32,891 bases of DNA from JBGQBN01 sp041494805. Lineage in GTDB: Bacteria > Acidobacteriota > Terriglobia > Terriglobales > Acidobacteriaceae. Of this stretch, positions 16,471 through 24,262 are shown one piece after another. Each line of letters opens with the position of its first letter. The stretch's first letter is position 1. Below the pieces are notes generated by a model. The model was not told the DNA's origin and did no database searches. It saw only the letters and a program-made list of their open reading frames with translations. The position numbers were made by a program, and so were the translations under genes. The stretch lies in NCBI GenBank assembly GCA_041494805.1, contig JBGQBN010000046.1, forward strand, positions 1-32,891, written 5' to 3'.

Positions 16471-17562
16471 TCATGCTTCCAGCAAAAACTGCCCCTGTCG
16501 CATGATCTGTTCGCCATCCACCCAGATGTCAAAATTCCTTCCCACTACGTCAATGTGGGTGGAGGAGTACCACTGGGCTCCGGTGTGCTCGCCGTAGGGG
16601 TTGCCGAAAGCGATGTGCACGCCGGGATACTTCTCGTCCTGCAGGATCTGTCCGATCACATCTTTCAGTTCGATGTTGGTGCCGATGGCAAACTCGCCCA
16701 CTTGGTCGCTGTTTTCATCGGTGTGGGTGTAGCGCCAGAAATCGTCTTCCAGTTCACGGTTGGCGGAATGGGCTTCGGTCAAGCGGTTAGCTTTCACCTG
16801 AATCGTTAACGGATTCTCCCGCAGGCTGCCAAACTTGGCGCACAGCCAGTCGCCCACGACTCCATCAATGACGAAAGTTCCGTTAACCTCACCCGGGGAA
16901 GTGAATACCTCTCCGCCCGGCAGGTTGCCCCACTTGTCCGGACTGATGATTCCGCTGGTCTTCAGCCACCGGTAATTCGGATTCAGCTCCGCAACCAAGT
17001 CCGTCCCCGCAGGCGTTTTCGCCAGGATCTGTCTGGCCTGCCGTACTTTTTCGATGACCAGCGTGCTGATGCGATCTACTTTCGAAAAATCCGCCCGCAT
17101 TCCCTCCAGCATGATCTGGCGATTGATATTGACCATGTGGGCATGGCGAATCTTGTGCCGATTCACCACGTCGGTCATCTGCATCCGCGAGCGCAGTTCA
17201 TTGGTCTGGGCCTGCACGGCGAAGATGCTGACCTGGCTGGTCTGGAGATCGTCAACAATTTCCTGCGGCAGATCAGTCAGCGGCCGGGGCGCCAGGTCCT
17301 CCAGCACCCAGGTACGGTAGGGGGCTCCCACCTTTTCCAGTTCATGGATCAGGCTGGCAGCGATTTCCTTGGTTGCCTCGTCGGTAATGACCGTGACTCT
17401 CTCGCTGGGCTGCACGCGCAAGCAGACGTTGACCGCATTGCGGGCGCCGGGAGTAAGTTCTGGATCAAAAGGAAATTTTCTTAGATCGGGCGGGGTGCCC
17501 CACCCTTGTCGCGTCTTTTGCGACAGGGTGGGGTTTTGCGTCGCGTCAACCGAATTTGTCAT
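16471..17562 (-). CDS. M29-family (AmpS/PepS-like) aminopeptidase
   Basis: About 363 residues. The fold begins at GARNAVNVCLRVQPSERVTVITDEATKE, typical of thermophilic aminopeptidase T-type proteins. Candidate metal ligands are Glu in GEVNGTFVIDG, Glu in GEFAIGTN, His in VHIAFGN, and His-x-Asp in SSTHIDVVG near the C-terminus, as in M29 enzymes. The family removes N-terminal residues from peptides. Relatives include NicX-type dioxygenases. The start overlaps the stop of the ligase gene (TGATG; a GTG three bases earlier is possible). Residues about 11-24 (PTLSQKTRQGWGT) are encoded by a dispersed palindrome at 17494-17532, so the N-terminus is an insertion-derived extension. Confidence 0.82.
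   Translation of the reverse strand: MTNSVDATQNPTLSQKTRQGWGTPPDLRKFPFDPELTPGARNAVNVCLRVQPSERVTVITDEATKEIAASLIHELEKVGAPYRTWVLEDLAPRPLTDLPQEIVDDLQTSQVSIFAVQAQTNELRSRMQMTDVVNRHKIRHAHMVNINRQIMLEGMRADFSKVDRISTLVIEKVRQARQILAKTPAGTDLVAELNPNYRWLKTSGIISPDKWGNLPGGEVFTSPGEVNGTFVIDGVVGDWLCAKFGSLRENPLTIQVKANRLTEAHSANRELEDDFWRYTHTDENSDQVGEFAIGTNIELKDVIGQILQDEKYPGVHIAFGNPYGEHTGAQWYSSTHIDVVGRNFDIWVDGEQIMRQGQFLLEA
17494..17532. repeat. 39-bp dispersed palindrome, copy 1, inside the peptidase gene
   Basis: The arms CCCCACCCTTGTCGC and GCGACAGGGTGGGG pair around a 7-base loop with one bulge. An identical 39-base copy lies at 18735-18773. This copy falls within the translated N-terminus of the M29-like peptidase. 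Confidence 0.88.
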
Positions 17563-18707
17563 CACCCTACTTTTCTAGCAGAAGCGGGGGCTGCGGTCTC
17601 AGCCAGGCCCACTTCCGTCTCTTCGATGATGTAGTCGACTACCTTCTTCAGGTCGCCGGTCTCCCGGAACACGCGCAACTGGCGGTCCGCGCCCGTGCCC
17701 ATTTCCAGGATGTTATGAATGTAATTCAGTTCCTCGCGGGAGTCGAGTTCGTCCACCACGTCGTCCACGAACTCCAGATACTCCAGGACCAGCTCGCGTG
17801 CCGGAACTTCTTTCTGTTTGCCGAAGTCAACCAGCTTTCCGTCCAGGCCGTAACGCGCCGCCCGCCACTTGTTCTCCATGATCAGAGCACGGCGGTACAG
17901 ACGGAAACCCTGGTTGGCCGAGTACAGCTTGTACAACTTGGCGATGGTAGCCTGGATCAGCGCGGCCAGCGCAATCGTCTCATCCACCCGCATGGGGATG
18001 TCGCACACCCGGAATTCCAGGGTGTTGAAGAACGGATGCGGCCGAATGTCCCACCAGATCTTCTTTGCGTTATCAATGCAGTTGGTCTTGATCAGCAGCT
18101 TGATGAAATTTTCGTACTCGCCCCAACTGGGGAAATAGTCCGGAATGTTGGTGCGAGGAAACTTGTCGAACACTTTGCAACGATATGATTTCAATCCCGT
18201 GTCCATCCCCAGCCAGAAGGGCGAATTGGTGGAGAGCGCCAAGATGTGGGGCAGAAAATAGCGGGCGTGATTCATCAGGTGGATGGCGGTTTCACGGTCT
18301 TCCACCCCGATGTGTACATGCAAACCGAAAATCAGATTGGCCCGTGCCACCAGTTGCATGTCCTCAACAATGTTCTGGTAGCGCTCGTCCGGAGTGATTT
18401 CCTGCATCCGCCAGTCGGCAAAGGGATGGGTTGCGGCCGAAGCCAGGCGCAGCCCGTTTTCCCGGGCCAGCGTCACCATGTCGCGGCGTAGCTTCCGGAC
18501 CTCGTCCTTGGCCTCTTTAATATTGCTGCACACCGAGGTTCCGACTTCCACCACCGACTGGTGCATCTCGGCCTTCACCCGCTCCTGCAGGAGCAGTTTG
18601 CCCTTCTCGATCATTTCGGCATGGATATGCGAGCGCAGATCACGTGTGACTGGATCAACGGTCTGGTACTCCTCTTCGATCCCGATGGTAAAGGTTGGTT
18701 TGGTCAC
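17562..18707 (-). CDS. GCS2-type carboxylate-amine ligase (YbdK-like, COG2170)
   Basis: A 381-residue member of the glutamate-cysteine ligase 2 superfamily. The N-terminus FTIGIEEEYQTVDP carries the metal-binding Glu cluster. FGLHVHIGVEDRE is the second core motif, and HPFFNTLEFRVCDIPMRVDE matches the HG-x-ExRxxD-type strand of YbdK proteins. These enzymes use ATP to join a carboxylate, often glutamate, to an amine. The GTG at 18707 gives the usual family length. The open frame extends 53 residues upstream, but that extension translates a dispersed palindrome. It overlaps the peptidase start and follows the ATP-grasp ligase gene by 91 bases. Confidence 0.88.
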   Translation of the reverse strand: MTKPTFTIGIEEEYQTVDPVTRDLRSHIHAEMIEKGKLLLQERVKAEMHQSVVEVGTSVCSNIKEAKDEVRKLRRDMVTLARENGLRLASAATHPFADWRMQEITPDERYQNIVEDMQLVARANLIFGLHVHIGVEDRETAIHLMNHARYFLPHILALSTNSPFWLGMDTGLKSYRCKVFDKFPRTNIPDYFPSWGEYENFIKLLIKTNCIDNAKKIWWDIRPHPFFNTLEFRVCDIPMRVDETIALAALIQATIAKLYKLYSANQGFRLYRRALIMENKWRAARYGLDGKLVDFGKQKEVPARELVLEYLEFVDDVVDELDSREELNYIHNILEMGTGADRQLRVFRETGDLKKVVDYIIEETEVGLAETAAPASARKVG

Positions 18708-18734
18708 AAGCGTTCCACGAATGGGGACGGGTCG

Positions 18735-18773
18735 GGTGCCCCACCCTTGTCGCGTCTTTTGCGACAGGGTGGG
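18735..18773. repeat. 39-bp dispersed palindrome, copy 2, upstream of the ligase gene
   Basis: Identical over 39 bases to the copy at 17494-17532, in the same orientation. It lies in the gap between the ATP-grasp gene stop and the GCS2 start, where it would form a hairpin in the operon mRNA. Confidence 0.88.
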
Positions 18774-18798
18774 CAACAGTATAACAATCGAAGCGTTC

Positions 18799-19791
18799 CT
18801 AGGCCCGAGCTTTCTTCCGTACCGCCGGCTTTGCAGGTGCAATTTCCGCCAATTTCGGCCCCGCAAGAAACGAAGCCCAGCGTAGTTCCTGCGCCGGGTT
18901 CTCGTCGCTAAGCGCCTTTTTCACAGCCAGTTCCGCCACGGCGTTCACCACCCACTCGAAGTTCGCCTGGCCCACCGAAGTGATCTCCGCGTCCGGCGCC
19001 GGGTTCATGAAATCGATGGCGTAGGGAATCCCGTCCTCGACCGCAAACTCCACCGTATTCAGGTCGTAACCCAGGGCACGGCACAGAGTCAGTGCGTCCT
19101 TCTCCACCCGGGCAAGCAATTTGGGGTCGGTGGGAGGTGGATTCTTCACATAGCGCTCGTGGTGCGGCGCCTTCGGGTCGTAATGCATGATGTGGACCTT
19201 CTCCTGTCCCACTACATAGCAGCGGAAGTATTCCTTGAACTCGACTCCGTGCTGCAGGGTCATGCACAGGTCGCCGGTCTGGTTGTAATGGTGGAAGAAC
19301 TCCTCCGGCGAATGGACCTTGTACACATGCTTCCATCCGCCGCCTGAGTAGGGTTTGAGGAAGGCAGGGAAGCCGACATACTCGAAAATCTCCTCCCAGT
19401 TCAGCGGGAACATCAGGTTGCGCATGGACTGGTCGGTCGTGCCCTCGGGATGCTTGTTATGGGGAAGGATGACGGTAGGCGGAATGGCCACGCCCAGCTT
19501 GGTGGCCAGCGCGTAGTTGAAAAACTTGTCGTCGGCCGTCCACCAGAACGGATTGTTGATGACGATCGTCCCGGTCAGGGCCGCGTTCTTCAAATACGCC
19601 CGGTAGAACGGGATGTCCTGCGAGATACGGTCAATGATGACGCGGTACCCGCTGGGGTCGGCCATCTTGACCCCGCCCAATTTCACGAACTCGGCGGTCA
19701 CGCCATCGACCTTCAGGTTGTTGATCTTCTCCACGACTGCCGGCGGAAATGTATTCTCCATCCCAAAAATAATCCCGATCTTCTTATTCAT
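18799..19791 (-). CDS. ATP-grasp ligase (RimK/Ddl-like)
   Basis: A 330-residue protein. GFPAFLKPYSGGGWKHVYKV is the ATP-binding Lys and glycine-rich loop, TLQHGVEFKEYFRCYVVG the central strands, and NTVEFAVEDGIPYAIDFMNPAPDAE the Mg-binding strand with Asp and Asn. This is the ATP-grasp fold used to join a carboxylate to an amine through an acyl phosphate. The start at 19791 has GGGGAGGG nearby. The upstream frame translates the CGACCAA repeat and is rejected. The C-terminus is Ala/Lys-rich. It is second in the operon, after the esterase. The product is unknown. Confidence 0.85.
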   Translation of the reverse strand: MNKKIGIIFGMENTFPPAVVEKINNLKVDGVTAEFVKLGGVKMADPSGYRVIIDRISQDIPFYRAYLKNAALTGTIVINNPFWWTADDKFFNYALATKLGVAIPPTVILPHNKHPEGTTDQSMRNLMFPLNWEEIFEYVGFPAFLKPYSGGGWKHVYKVHSPEEFFHHYNQTGDLCMTLQHGVEFKEYFRCYVVGQEKVHIMHYDPKAPHHERYVKNPPPTDPKLLARVEKDALTLCRALGYDLNTVEFAVEDGIPYAIDFMNPAPDAEITSVGQANFEWVVNAVAELAVKKALSDENPAQELRWASFLAGPKLAEIAPAKPAVRKKARA

Positions 19792-19813
19792 AAGCCCACC
19801 CTCCCCGTTCGGG

Positions 19814-19849
19814 CCAACGACCAACGACCAACGACGAACGACCAACGAC
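19814..19849. repeat. CGACCAA tandem repeat abutting the esterase stop
   Basis: Five or so units of CGACCAA/CGACGAA lie directly against the stop codon of the esterase gene, and fill most of the 57-base gap to the ATP-grasp gene. It is the longest of the three copies in the window. Confidence 0.8.
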
Positions 19850-20559
19850 TAGAAGTACTTCCCCGCCATCCTCTGCCACAACGGCCAGTCATGCGTGGAG
19901 TTGTCGCCCCAAACATCCAGCCAATGCGGAACGGCCTTGTTGTTCAGCAGATTCGACAGCTTCACATTCTGATCCAGACACATATCCCAATCCGCCGAGC
20001 CCAAGACAATCTTCATCTGCCGGTACCGGCTCAGGAACCAATCATCGTTCATATTGGGCAGAAAATCCGGCGGACAATTGAAATAGCAATCATCATCATA
20101 ATAGCCGTCCAGGAACTGATGGATCTCATATGCCCCGCTCATGCTCACGCAATGTGTGACCACGTCGGGATGCTTGAGCGAAAAATTCACCGCGTGATAG
20201 CCACCAAAGCTGCAGCCGGTCACGGACAGCTGCGATGACTGGTTCTTCCAGCGAAGGAAGGGAAGCAGCTCGTGCAGGATGTAGCGTTCGTACTGCAAAT
20301 GCCGCAGCACCCGCAGCCGAGGATGCACGCCCTTGTTGTACCAGCTCTCGCTGTCGATACCGTCGGGACAAAACACCTGCAACTCGCCCCGGTCAATCTT
20401 CGGTGCCAAGGCCGAGATCATCCCCCGGTCCTCATATTCAAAGAACTTGCCCATGGAAGTAGGGAACACCAGCAGCGGCATGCCGCCGTGACCGAAGACC
20501 AGCGCTTCCATGTCGCGGTGGAGCTCGATGCTGTAGGCTTTGTGGAATTCGCGGTTCAT
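19849..20559 (-). CDS. Alpha/beta-hydrolase esterase, COG4947-like
   Basis: A 236-residue cytoplasmic esterase. It begins MNREFHKAYSIELHRDMEALVFGHGG, and VFPTSMGKFFEYEDRGM forms the oxyanion region. The nucleophile Ser117 is in TGCSFGGYHA, with the acid probably Asp190 in LGSADWD and the general base His223 in NSTHDWP. This matches the putative esterase group COG4947/PF00756. The start at 20559 fits the domain. An upstream frame of 64 residues runs through the intergenic region and has no domain match. It is the first gene of the ligase operon and diverges from the ornithine cyclodeaminase-like gene across 127 bases. Confidence 0.85.
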   Translation of the reverse strand: MNREFHKAYSIELHRDMEALVFGHGGMPLLVFPTSMGKFFEYEDRGMISALAPKIDRGELQVFCPDGIDSESWYNKGVHPRLRVLRHLQYERYILHELLPFLRWKNQSSQLSVTGCSFGGYHAVNFSLKHPDVVTHCVSMSGAYEIHQFLDGYYDDDCYFNCPPDFLPNMNDDWFLSRYRQMKIVLGSADWDMCLDQNVKLSNLLNNKAVPHWLDVWGDNSTHDWPLWQRMAGKYF

Positions 20560-20686
20560 GTAGAACGCACCCAGGTCTGCTAACCCAGACTCGCTAACCC
20601 AGGGCCGGAGTATCTTACTCGACCCTGACGAATTTTTCGATTGCTCGGCCTGGCGAAGCGTTTGCGTTATCCTTGCAACGCTCTCC

Positions 20687-21613
20687 ATGATCAGCCTTAC
20701 CGAAGACGATATCCGCCAGCGGCTCAAACCCGCCGCCGTCATCGCTGCCATCGAAACCGCCTTCCGCGATCGCTATTCCAGCACCGTGATGCCGACGCGC
20801 ACCCACATGAATCTCACAGGTGGCATTTTCCTAGTCATGCCCTGCTACGACCGCGCCGGAAACGCTCTGGGAATGAAGTTAGTAATGGTGCAAGACAACC
20901 CGGCCCACCCCGAAGACCGCATCCAGGCCACCTACCTGCTGCTCGATCCAGAAACCGGCCGTCCCCGGCTGATGATGCCGGCGAACCACCTCACCGACCT
21001 GCGCACCGCGGCGACATCAGCGGTCGCCACAAAATTTCTCGCCCGCGAGGATGCGAAGACCTTAGCGGTGTTTGGCACCGGCCGCCAGGCACGAGCGCAT
21101 CTCCATGTCGTACCGCTAGTGCGCCGGTTTGAGCGCGCCCTGGTGTGCGGAAAGGACTCCGGCTTAGCCGATGCATTCGCGCGCGAGATGTCCGCAGAAC
21201 TGCGCCTGCCCGTAGAGGCCGCTGACTCTCGAACCTGCGCCGCCGAGTCCGACGTAATCTGCACTTGCACCACGTCGCAGACGCCGCTCTTCGACGGCAA
21301 CCTGCTCCGTCCCGGCACCCACCTGAACCTGGTGGGCGCGTTTCAACCCCACACCCGCGAGGTAGATTCCGCCACGGTGCAGCGCGCCCGAGTTGTCGTG
21401 GACACCTACGACGCCGCCCTAGCCGAAGCCGGCGACTTGCTGATCCCCATGCGTGAGGGAAGGATTGGGCGCGATCACCTGGTAGCGGACCTGCATGAAC
21501 TGGTCAGCGGAAAGAAAGCCGGACGCACCAGCCCGGCCGACATCACGCTCTTCAAAAGTGTGGGCTGCGCGCTGGAGGACCTGGTTACTGCAGAGCTGGC
21601 CGTAGAGACGTAG
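20687..21613 (+). CDS. Ornithine cyclodeaminase/mu-crystallin family dehydrogenase
   Basis: A 308-residue NAD(P)-binding protein. The N-terminal half gives the dimer and substrate fold (MISLTEDDIRQRLKPAAVIAAIETAF; LTDLRTAATSAVATKFLAR), with Lys and Arg positions of the family. The Rossmann loop is TLAVFGTGRQARAHLH. The family holds ornithine cyclodeaminase, alanine dehydrogenase (archaeal), ketimine reductase and SbnB. The substrate is not readable here. The last three residues (VET) and the TAG stop are supplied by the dispersed palindrome at 21602-21641. It diverges from the ligase operon and could feed it an unusual amino acid, but that is speculation. Confidence 0.87.
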   Translation: MISLTEDDIRQRLKPAAVIAAIETAFRDRYSSTVMPTRTHMNLTGGIFLVMPCYDRAGNALGMKLVMVQDNPAHPEDRIQATYLLLDPETGRPRLMMPANHLTDLRTAATSAVATKFLAREDAKTLAVFGTGRQARAHLHVVPLVRRFERALVCGKDSGLADAFAREMSAELRLPVEAADSRTCAAESDVICTCTTSQTPLFDGNLLRPGTHLNLVGAFQPHTREVDSATVQRARVVVDTYDAALAEAGDLLIPMREGRIGRDHLVADLHELVSGKKAGRTSPADITLFKSVGCALEDLVTAELAVET

Positions 21614-21641
21614 CTTGCTACGTCTACTTGCTACGTCTCTG
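21602..21641. repeat. Dispersed palindrome GTAGAGACGT, copy 2, with doubled right arm
   Basis: GTAGAGACGTAGC-TT-GCTACGTCT forms a perfect hairpin and is followed by TTGCTACGTCTCTGC, a second copy of the right arm. The left arm carries the stop codon of the preceding gene. Copy 1 is at 4215-4239. Confidence 0.8.
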
Positions 21642-21666
21642 CTCGTAATCTAATTACAATCAACCC

Positions 21667-22668
21667 ATGCGTGCCATGGTCTTCCAGAAGCCCGGTCCGG
21701 TCGAGCAGTCACCCCTAAAACTCGAGGAGGTAACCTTGCCTCTTCCGCGCCAAGGCGAAGTCCGCGTACAAGTCCGCTGCTGCGGACTCTGTCACACCGA
21801 CCTGCACACCGTCGAAGGCGATCTGCCATTGCCCAGGCTCCCGTTGATTCCCGGCCACCAGATTGTGGGAATCGTGGATGCCCTCGGCCCCGGCGTTCGC
21901 ACCCTAAAAGAAGGAGACCGCGTCGGCATTCCCTGGCTGCACTCGACCTGCGGCCAGTGCGACTACTGCCGCCGAGGCCTGGAGAATCTCTGCAACACCG
22001 CCCAGTTCACCGGATACCACGTCGACGGCGGCTACGCCGAGCACGCCGTCGTGCCCGAGGACTATGCCTACCCGATTCCTCGCATCTTCTCCGACCAGAA
22101 CGCAGCCCCGCTGCTATGCGCCGGGATCATCGGCTACCGTTCCTACCGTCTAAGCGGCGCACACCCCGGCGACCGCCTCGGACTCTACGGCTTCGGAGCC
22201 TCCGCCCACCTGGTCCTGCAATTCGCCCGGCACCTGGGATGCGAGGTCTACGTCTTCACCCGCGCGCAGTCCCACCGAGATCTCGCTACCCAACTCGGCG
22301 CCGCCTGGACCGGCTCCGCCGAAGACACACCTCCCCACCAGCTCGATGCCGCCATCATCTTCGCTCCCGCCGGATCCCTGGTCCCGCACGCGCTGCGCTC
22401 CCTACGCAAAGGAGGCACGCTAGCCCTGGCCGGCATCACCATGACCCCCATCCCCCAACTCGACTACGCCTCCCTCTACCAGGAGCGCGTAATCCGCAGC
22501 GTAGCCAACAGCACCCGCCAAGACGCCCAAGAATTCCTAGACCTGGCCGCCGCCGTCCCCCTAAAAACCGAGATTCAAGTCTTCCCCCTCGAAGAAGCCA
22601 ACCAAGCCCTCCAATCCCTAAAGAGGAGTGAAATCAAAGCCGCTGCAGTCCTGCAAATCACGGCCTGA
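21667..22668 (+). CDS. Zinc-dependent alcohol dehydrogenase (MDR family)
   Basis: A 333-residue medium-chain dehydrogenase/reductase. Catalytic zinc ligands are Cys42 in CGLCHTDLHTVEGD and His64 in IPGHQIVG, with the third Cys in PLLCAGIIGYRSYR. The structural zinc is bound by CGQCDYCRRGLENLC (Cys 95, 98, 101, 109). The cofactor loop LGLYGFGASAHLVLQFA is a variant of GxGxxG. It probably oxidises alcohols or reduces aldehydes with NAD(P). It follows the OCD gene after 53 bases largely filled by the palindrome, and its stop TGA is abutted by CGACCAACGACC. Confidence 0.92.
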   Translation: MRAMVFQKPGPVEQSPLKLEEVTLPLPRQGEVRVQVRCCGLCHTDLHTVEGDLPLPRLPLIPGHQIVGIVDALGPGVRTLKEGDRVGIPWLHSTCGQCDYCRRGLENLCNTAQFTGYHVDGGYAEHAVVPEDYAYPIPRIFSDQNAAPLLCAGIIGYRSYRLSGAHPGDRLGLYGFGASAHLVLQFARHLGCEVYVFTRAQSHRDLATQLGAAWTGSAEDTPPHQLDAAIIFAPAGSLVPHALRSLRKGGTLALAGITMTPIPQLDYASLYQERVIRSVANSTRQDAQEFLDLAAAVPLKTEIQVFPLEEANQALQSLKRSEIKAAAVLQITA

Positions 22669-22762
22669 CGACCAACGACCGGAGCCTGAAAACCGCTCAT
22701 TCTTGTCAAGCCCTTTTCGCCTCTGCTTTCTCCGATCTCCTTCATTCCATTCAGAAAATAAA

Positions 22763-22786
22763 AACCATTATGTACTTGACTTAGGA
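22763..22786 (+). repeat. Left terminal inverted repeat of the IS1595 element
   Basis: Starts AACCATTATGTACTTGACTT and matches the right end at 19 of 24 positions. It carries the -35 box of the element's inward promoter. Confidence 0.78.
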
Positions 22787-22804
22787 TGTGTATTCTGGCA
22801 TACT
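22776..22804 (+). promoter_or_regulatory. Transposase operon promoter embedded in the left inverted repeat
   Basis: TTGACT (22776-22781), 17-base spacer, CATACT (22799-22804). Predicted transcription start is about 22811, one base from the ATG at 22812, so the first cistron may be leaderless. Confidence 0.7.
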
Positions 22805-22811
22805 TTGGGGT

Positions 22812-23006
22812 ATGGAAAACCAGACGAAACAGATTCTCCTGAGGCTGGTAAACGACATAGAAGATTTACGAGCGACTGTGGGTGCGCTAGTTGCCGCCGC
22901 ATCTCGTCAGATAAGCATCGCTGACGCACAAGACGCCAAGAGCCTAGCCAAGCAATCCCAGCAACAACGCTACGACGAACTGAGGAAAGAAATCGAGGCA
23001 CTGTGA
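22812..23006 (+). CDS. Small IS-encoded protein, 64 aa, coupled to the transposase
   Basis: Product begins MENQTKQILLRLVNDIEDLRATVGAL and ends YDELRKEIEAL. It is almost entirely predicted helix with heptad-like spacing, suggesting a coiled coil. Its stop overlaps the transposase start by four bases (GTGA), a sign of translational coupling. The ATG at 22812 sits next to the predicted transcription start. No known family is recognised. A role as transposase partner or regulator is inference from position only. Confidence 0.7.
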   Translation: MENQTKQILLRLVNDIEDLRATVGALVAAASRQISIADAQDAKSLAKQSQQQRYDELRKEIEAL

Positions 23007-23923
23007 ATCTCCTAAAAGTCACCCAAACATTCAAGACTGAGGATGCAGCGCTGGACTACCTAATCCGCCAACGCTGGCCTAAGGGCGTTCGCTGTTTGGC
23101 TTGCGATCACGACAAGGTGTATCGGATAGCTACGCGGGGCAAAACGGGCAAGCCGTGTCGCCTGTTTGAGTGCGCCGATTGTCGTCTGCATTTCAGCGCC
23201 ACGACAGGCACCTTGTTCCACGATTCCCACCTACCCTTGCAAAAGTGGTTCATAGCGATGGCGCTTATGGGGGAGGCCAAGAAGGGCATCTCCGCGAATC
23301 AGATTGCCCGACACCTCGGCGTCCAGTACAAGACGGCGTGGCATTTGTGTCACAGAATCCGGAAGGCCATGCAGGAACTGAACGCTGCGCCACTGGGCGG
23401 TCAAGGCCAGATCGTAGAGATTGACGAAACCTTTATCGGCGGTCGTAAGCTACGCAAGGGCGTCAAAGCCGGTAAGGACGCCAAGATCGCAGTGTTGGGC
23501 ATTGCCGAGCGCGGTGGTCGCGTTCATTTGCAGACGATACCTAACACGCAGGCTGCCGTCATTCGTCCTATCCTTGAGAACCGGCTGAGTCCGGAGACCA
23601 AGAAAATCATTACTGATTCGCACCCGACCTACTCTTGGTTGTTGGATTCGGAAAAGCATCAAGTCACAAACCACCGCAAAGAGCTTGAGGAAAAGGGTGA
23701 ACTGTCCGCCAAGACGATTGAAGGCGCGTTCTCACTGTTCAAACGCGGCGTGATCGGCTCCTACCACAAGCTCAGCAAAGACCACCTGGACAGCTACCTG
23801 CAAGAGTTCTGCTGGCGGTACAATCGCCGTCACATGCAGCCTTGGATGTTTGAAACGTTGCTGCGGGAGCTAGTGACCAAGAAACCCCTCACATATAAGA
23901 CGCTGACGCGGGAGACATTTTAG
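23003..23923 (+). CDS. IS1595-family (ISXO2-like) transposase
   Basis: A 306-residue DDE transposase, apparently full length. The N-terminal zinc ribbon has Cys pairs in VRCLACDHD and LFECADCRLHFS. A helical region KKGISANQIARHLGVQYKTAWHLCHRIRKAM is the helix-turn-helix. The ISXO2 catalytic domain has Asp in EIDETFIGGRK, Asp in IITDSHPTY and the acidic residue in TIEGAFSLFKRGVIGSYHKLS, then EFCWRYNRRH, the family's C-terminal hallmark. It starts with GTG overlapping the upstream 64-aa gene. Its TAG stop shares bases with the stop of the convergent - strand gene (TTAG). Confidence 0.95.
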   Translation: MNLLKVTQTFKTEDAALDYLIRQRWPKGVRCLACDHDKVYRIATRGKTGKPCRLFECADCRLHFSATTGTLFHDSHLPLQKWFIAMALMGEAKKGISANQIARHLGVQYKTAWHLCHRIRKAMQELNAAPLGGQGQIVEIDETFIGGRKLRKGVKAGKDAKIAVLGIAERGGRVHLQTIPNTQAAVIRPILENRLSPETKKIITDSHPTYSWLLDSEKHQVTNHRKELEEKGELSAKTIEGAFSLFKRGVIGSYHKLSKDHLDSYLQEFCWRYNRRHMQPWMFETLLRELVTKKPLTYKTLTRETF

Positions 23924-24252
23924 CTCTCTTTCCGTTGCCAACCGGGGTGAACTTCTTTCACCTTACCGCGCTTCTCTAGATAACGAAGTGACCAAGAGAT
24001 AGACCCTTCTTGGCGTCCCGTTCCGGCCACTAGTTCCGCCATCAAATACGGAACCTCTATGTTTTTATTGTAGGAAGGAACGCCCCCCGACCAATGATCG
24101 AGCTTATATTTTGGCACCTTCAAGATTGCCCAAACAGGCCCATCCAAACGTCTATGTAAAAGGTCGTATAGGAACAAGAGGAACCCCGCCAACAAAACGC
24201 CGCCAGCAGAAACGAGTACCCAATAGACCCAAGTAGGAAAGGAGCTGCGCAC
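23920..24252 (-). CDS. Passenger gene: small membrane protein with winged-helix-like tail, 110 aa
   Basis: The first 30 residues contain one strong TM helix (WVYWVLVSAGGVLLAGFLLFLYDLL). The remainder is cytoplasmic. The end EGSISWSLRYLEKRGKVKEVHPGW resembles the recognition helix and wing of a small winged-helix domain, though weakly. It starts at a GTG 10 bases after the stop of the 44-aa gene, so the two form a pair. The stop codon overlaps the transposase stop. No family recognised. It may be an IS-borne regulator or immunity-type function, but that is a guess. Confidence 0.55.
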   Translation of the reverse strand: MRSSFPTWVYWVLVSAGGVLLAGFLLFLYDLLHRRLDGPVWAILKVPKYKLDHWSGGVPSYNKNIEVPYLMAELVAGTGRQEGSISWSLRYLEKRGKVKEVHPGWQRKES

Positions 24253-24262
24253 GCTCCGTATT

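Noticed and set aside
18707..18866. 53-residue N-terminal extension of the GCS2 ligase
   Set aside because: It translates the dispersed palindrome and part of the preceding ATP-grasp gene; the family starts near FTIGIEEEYQ, so the GTG at 18707 was used.
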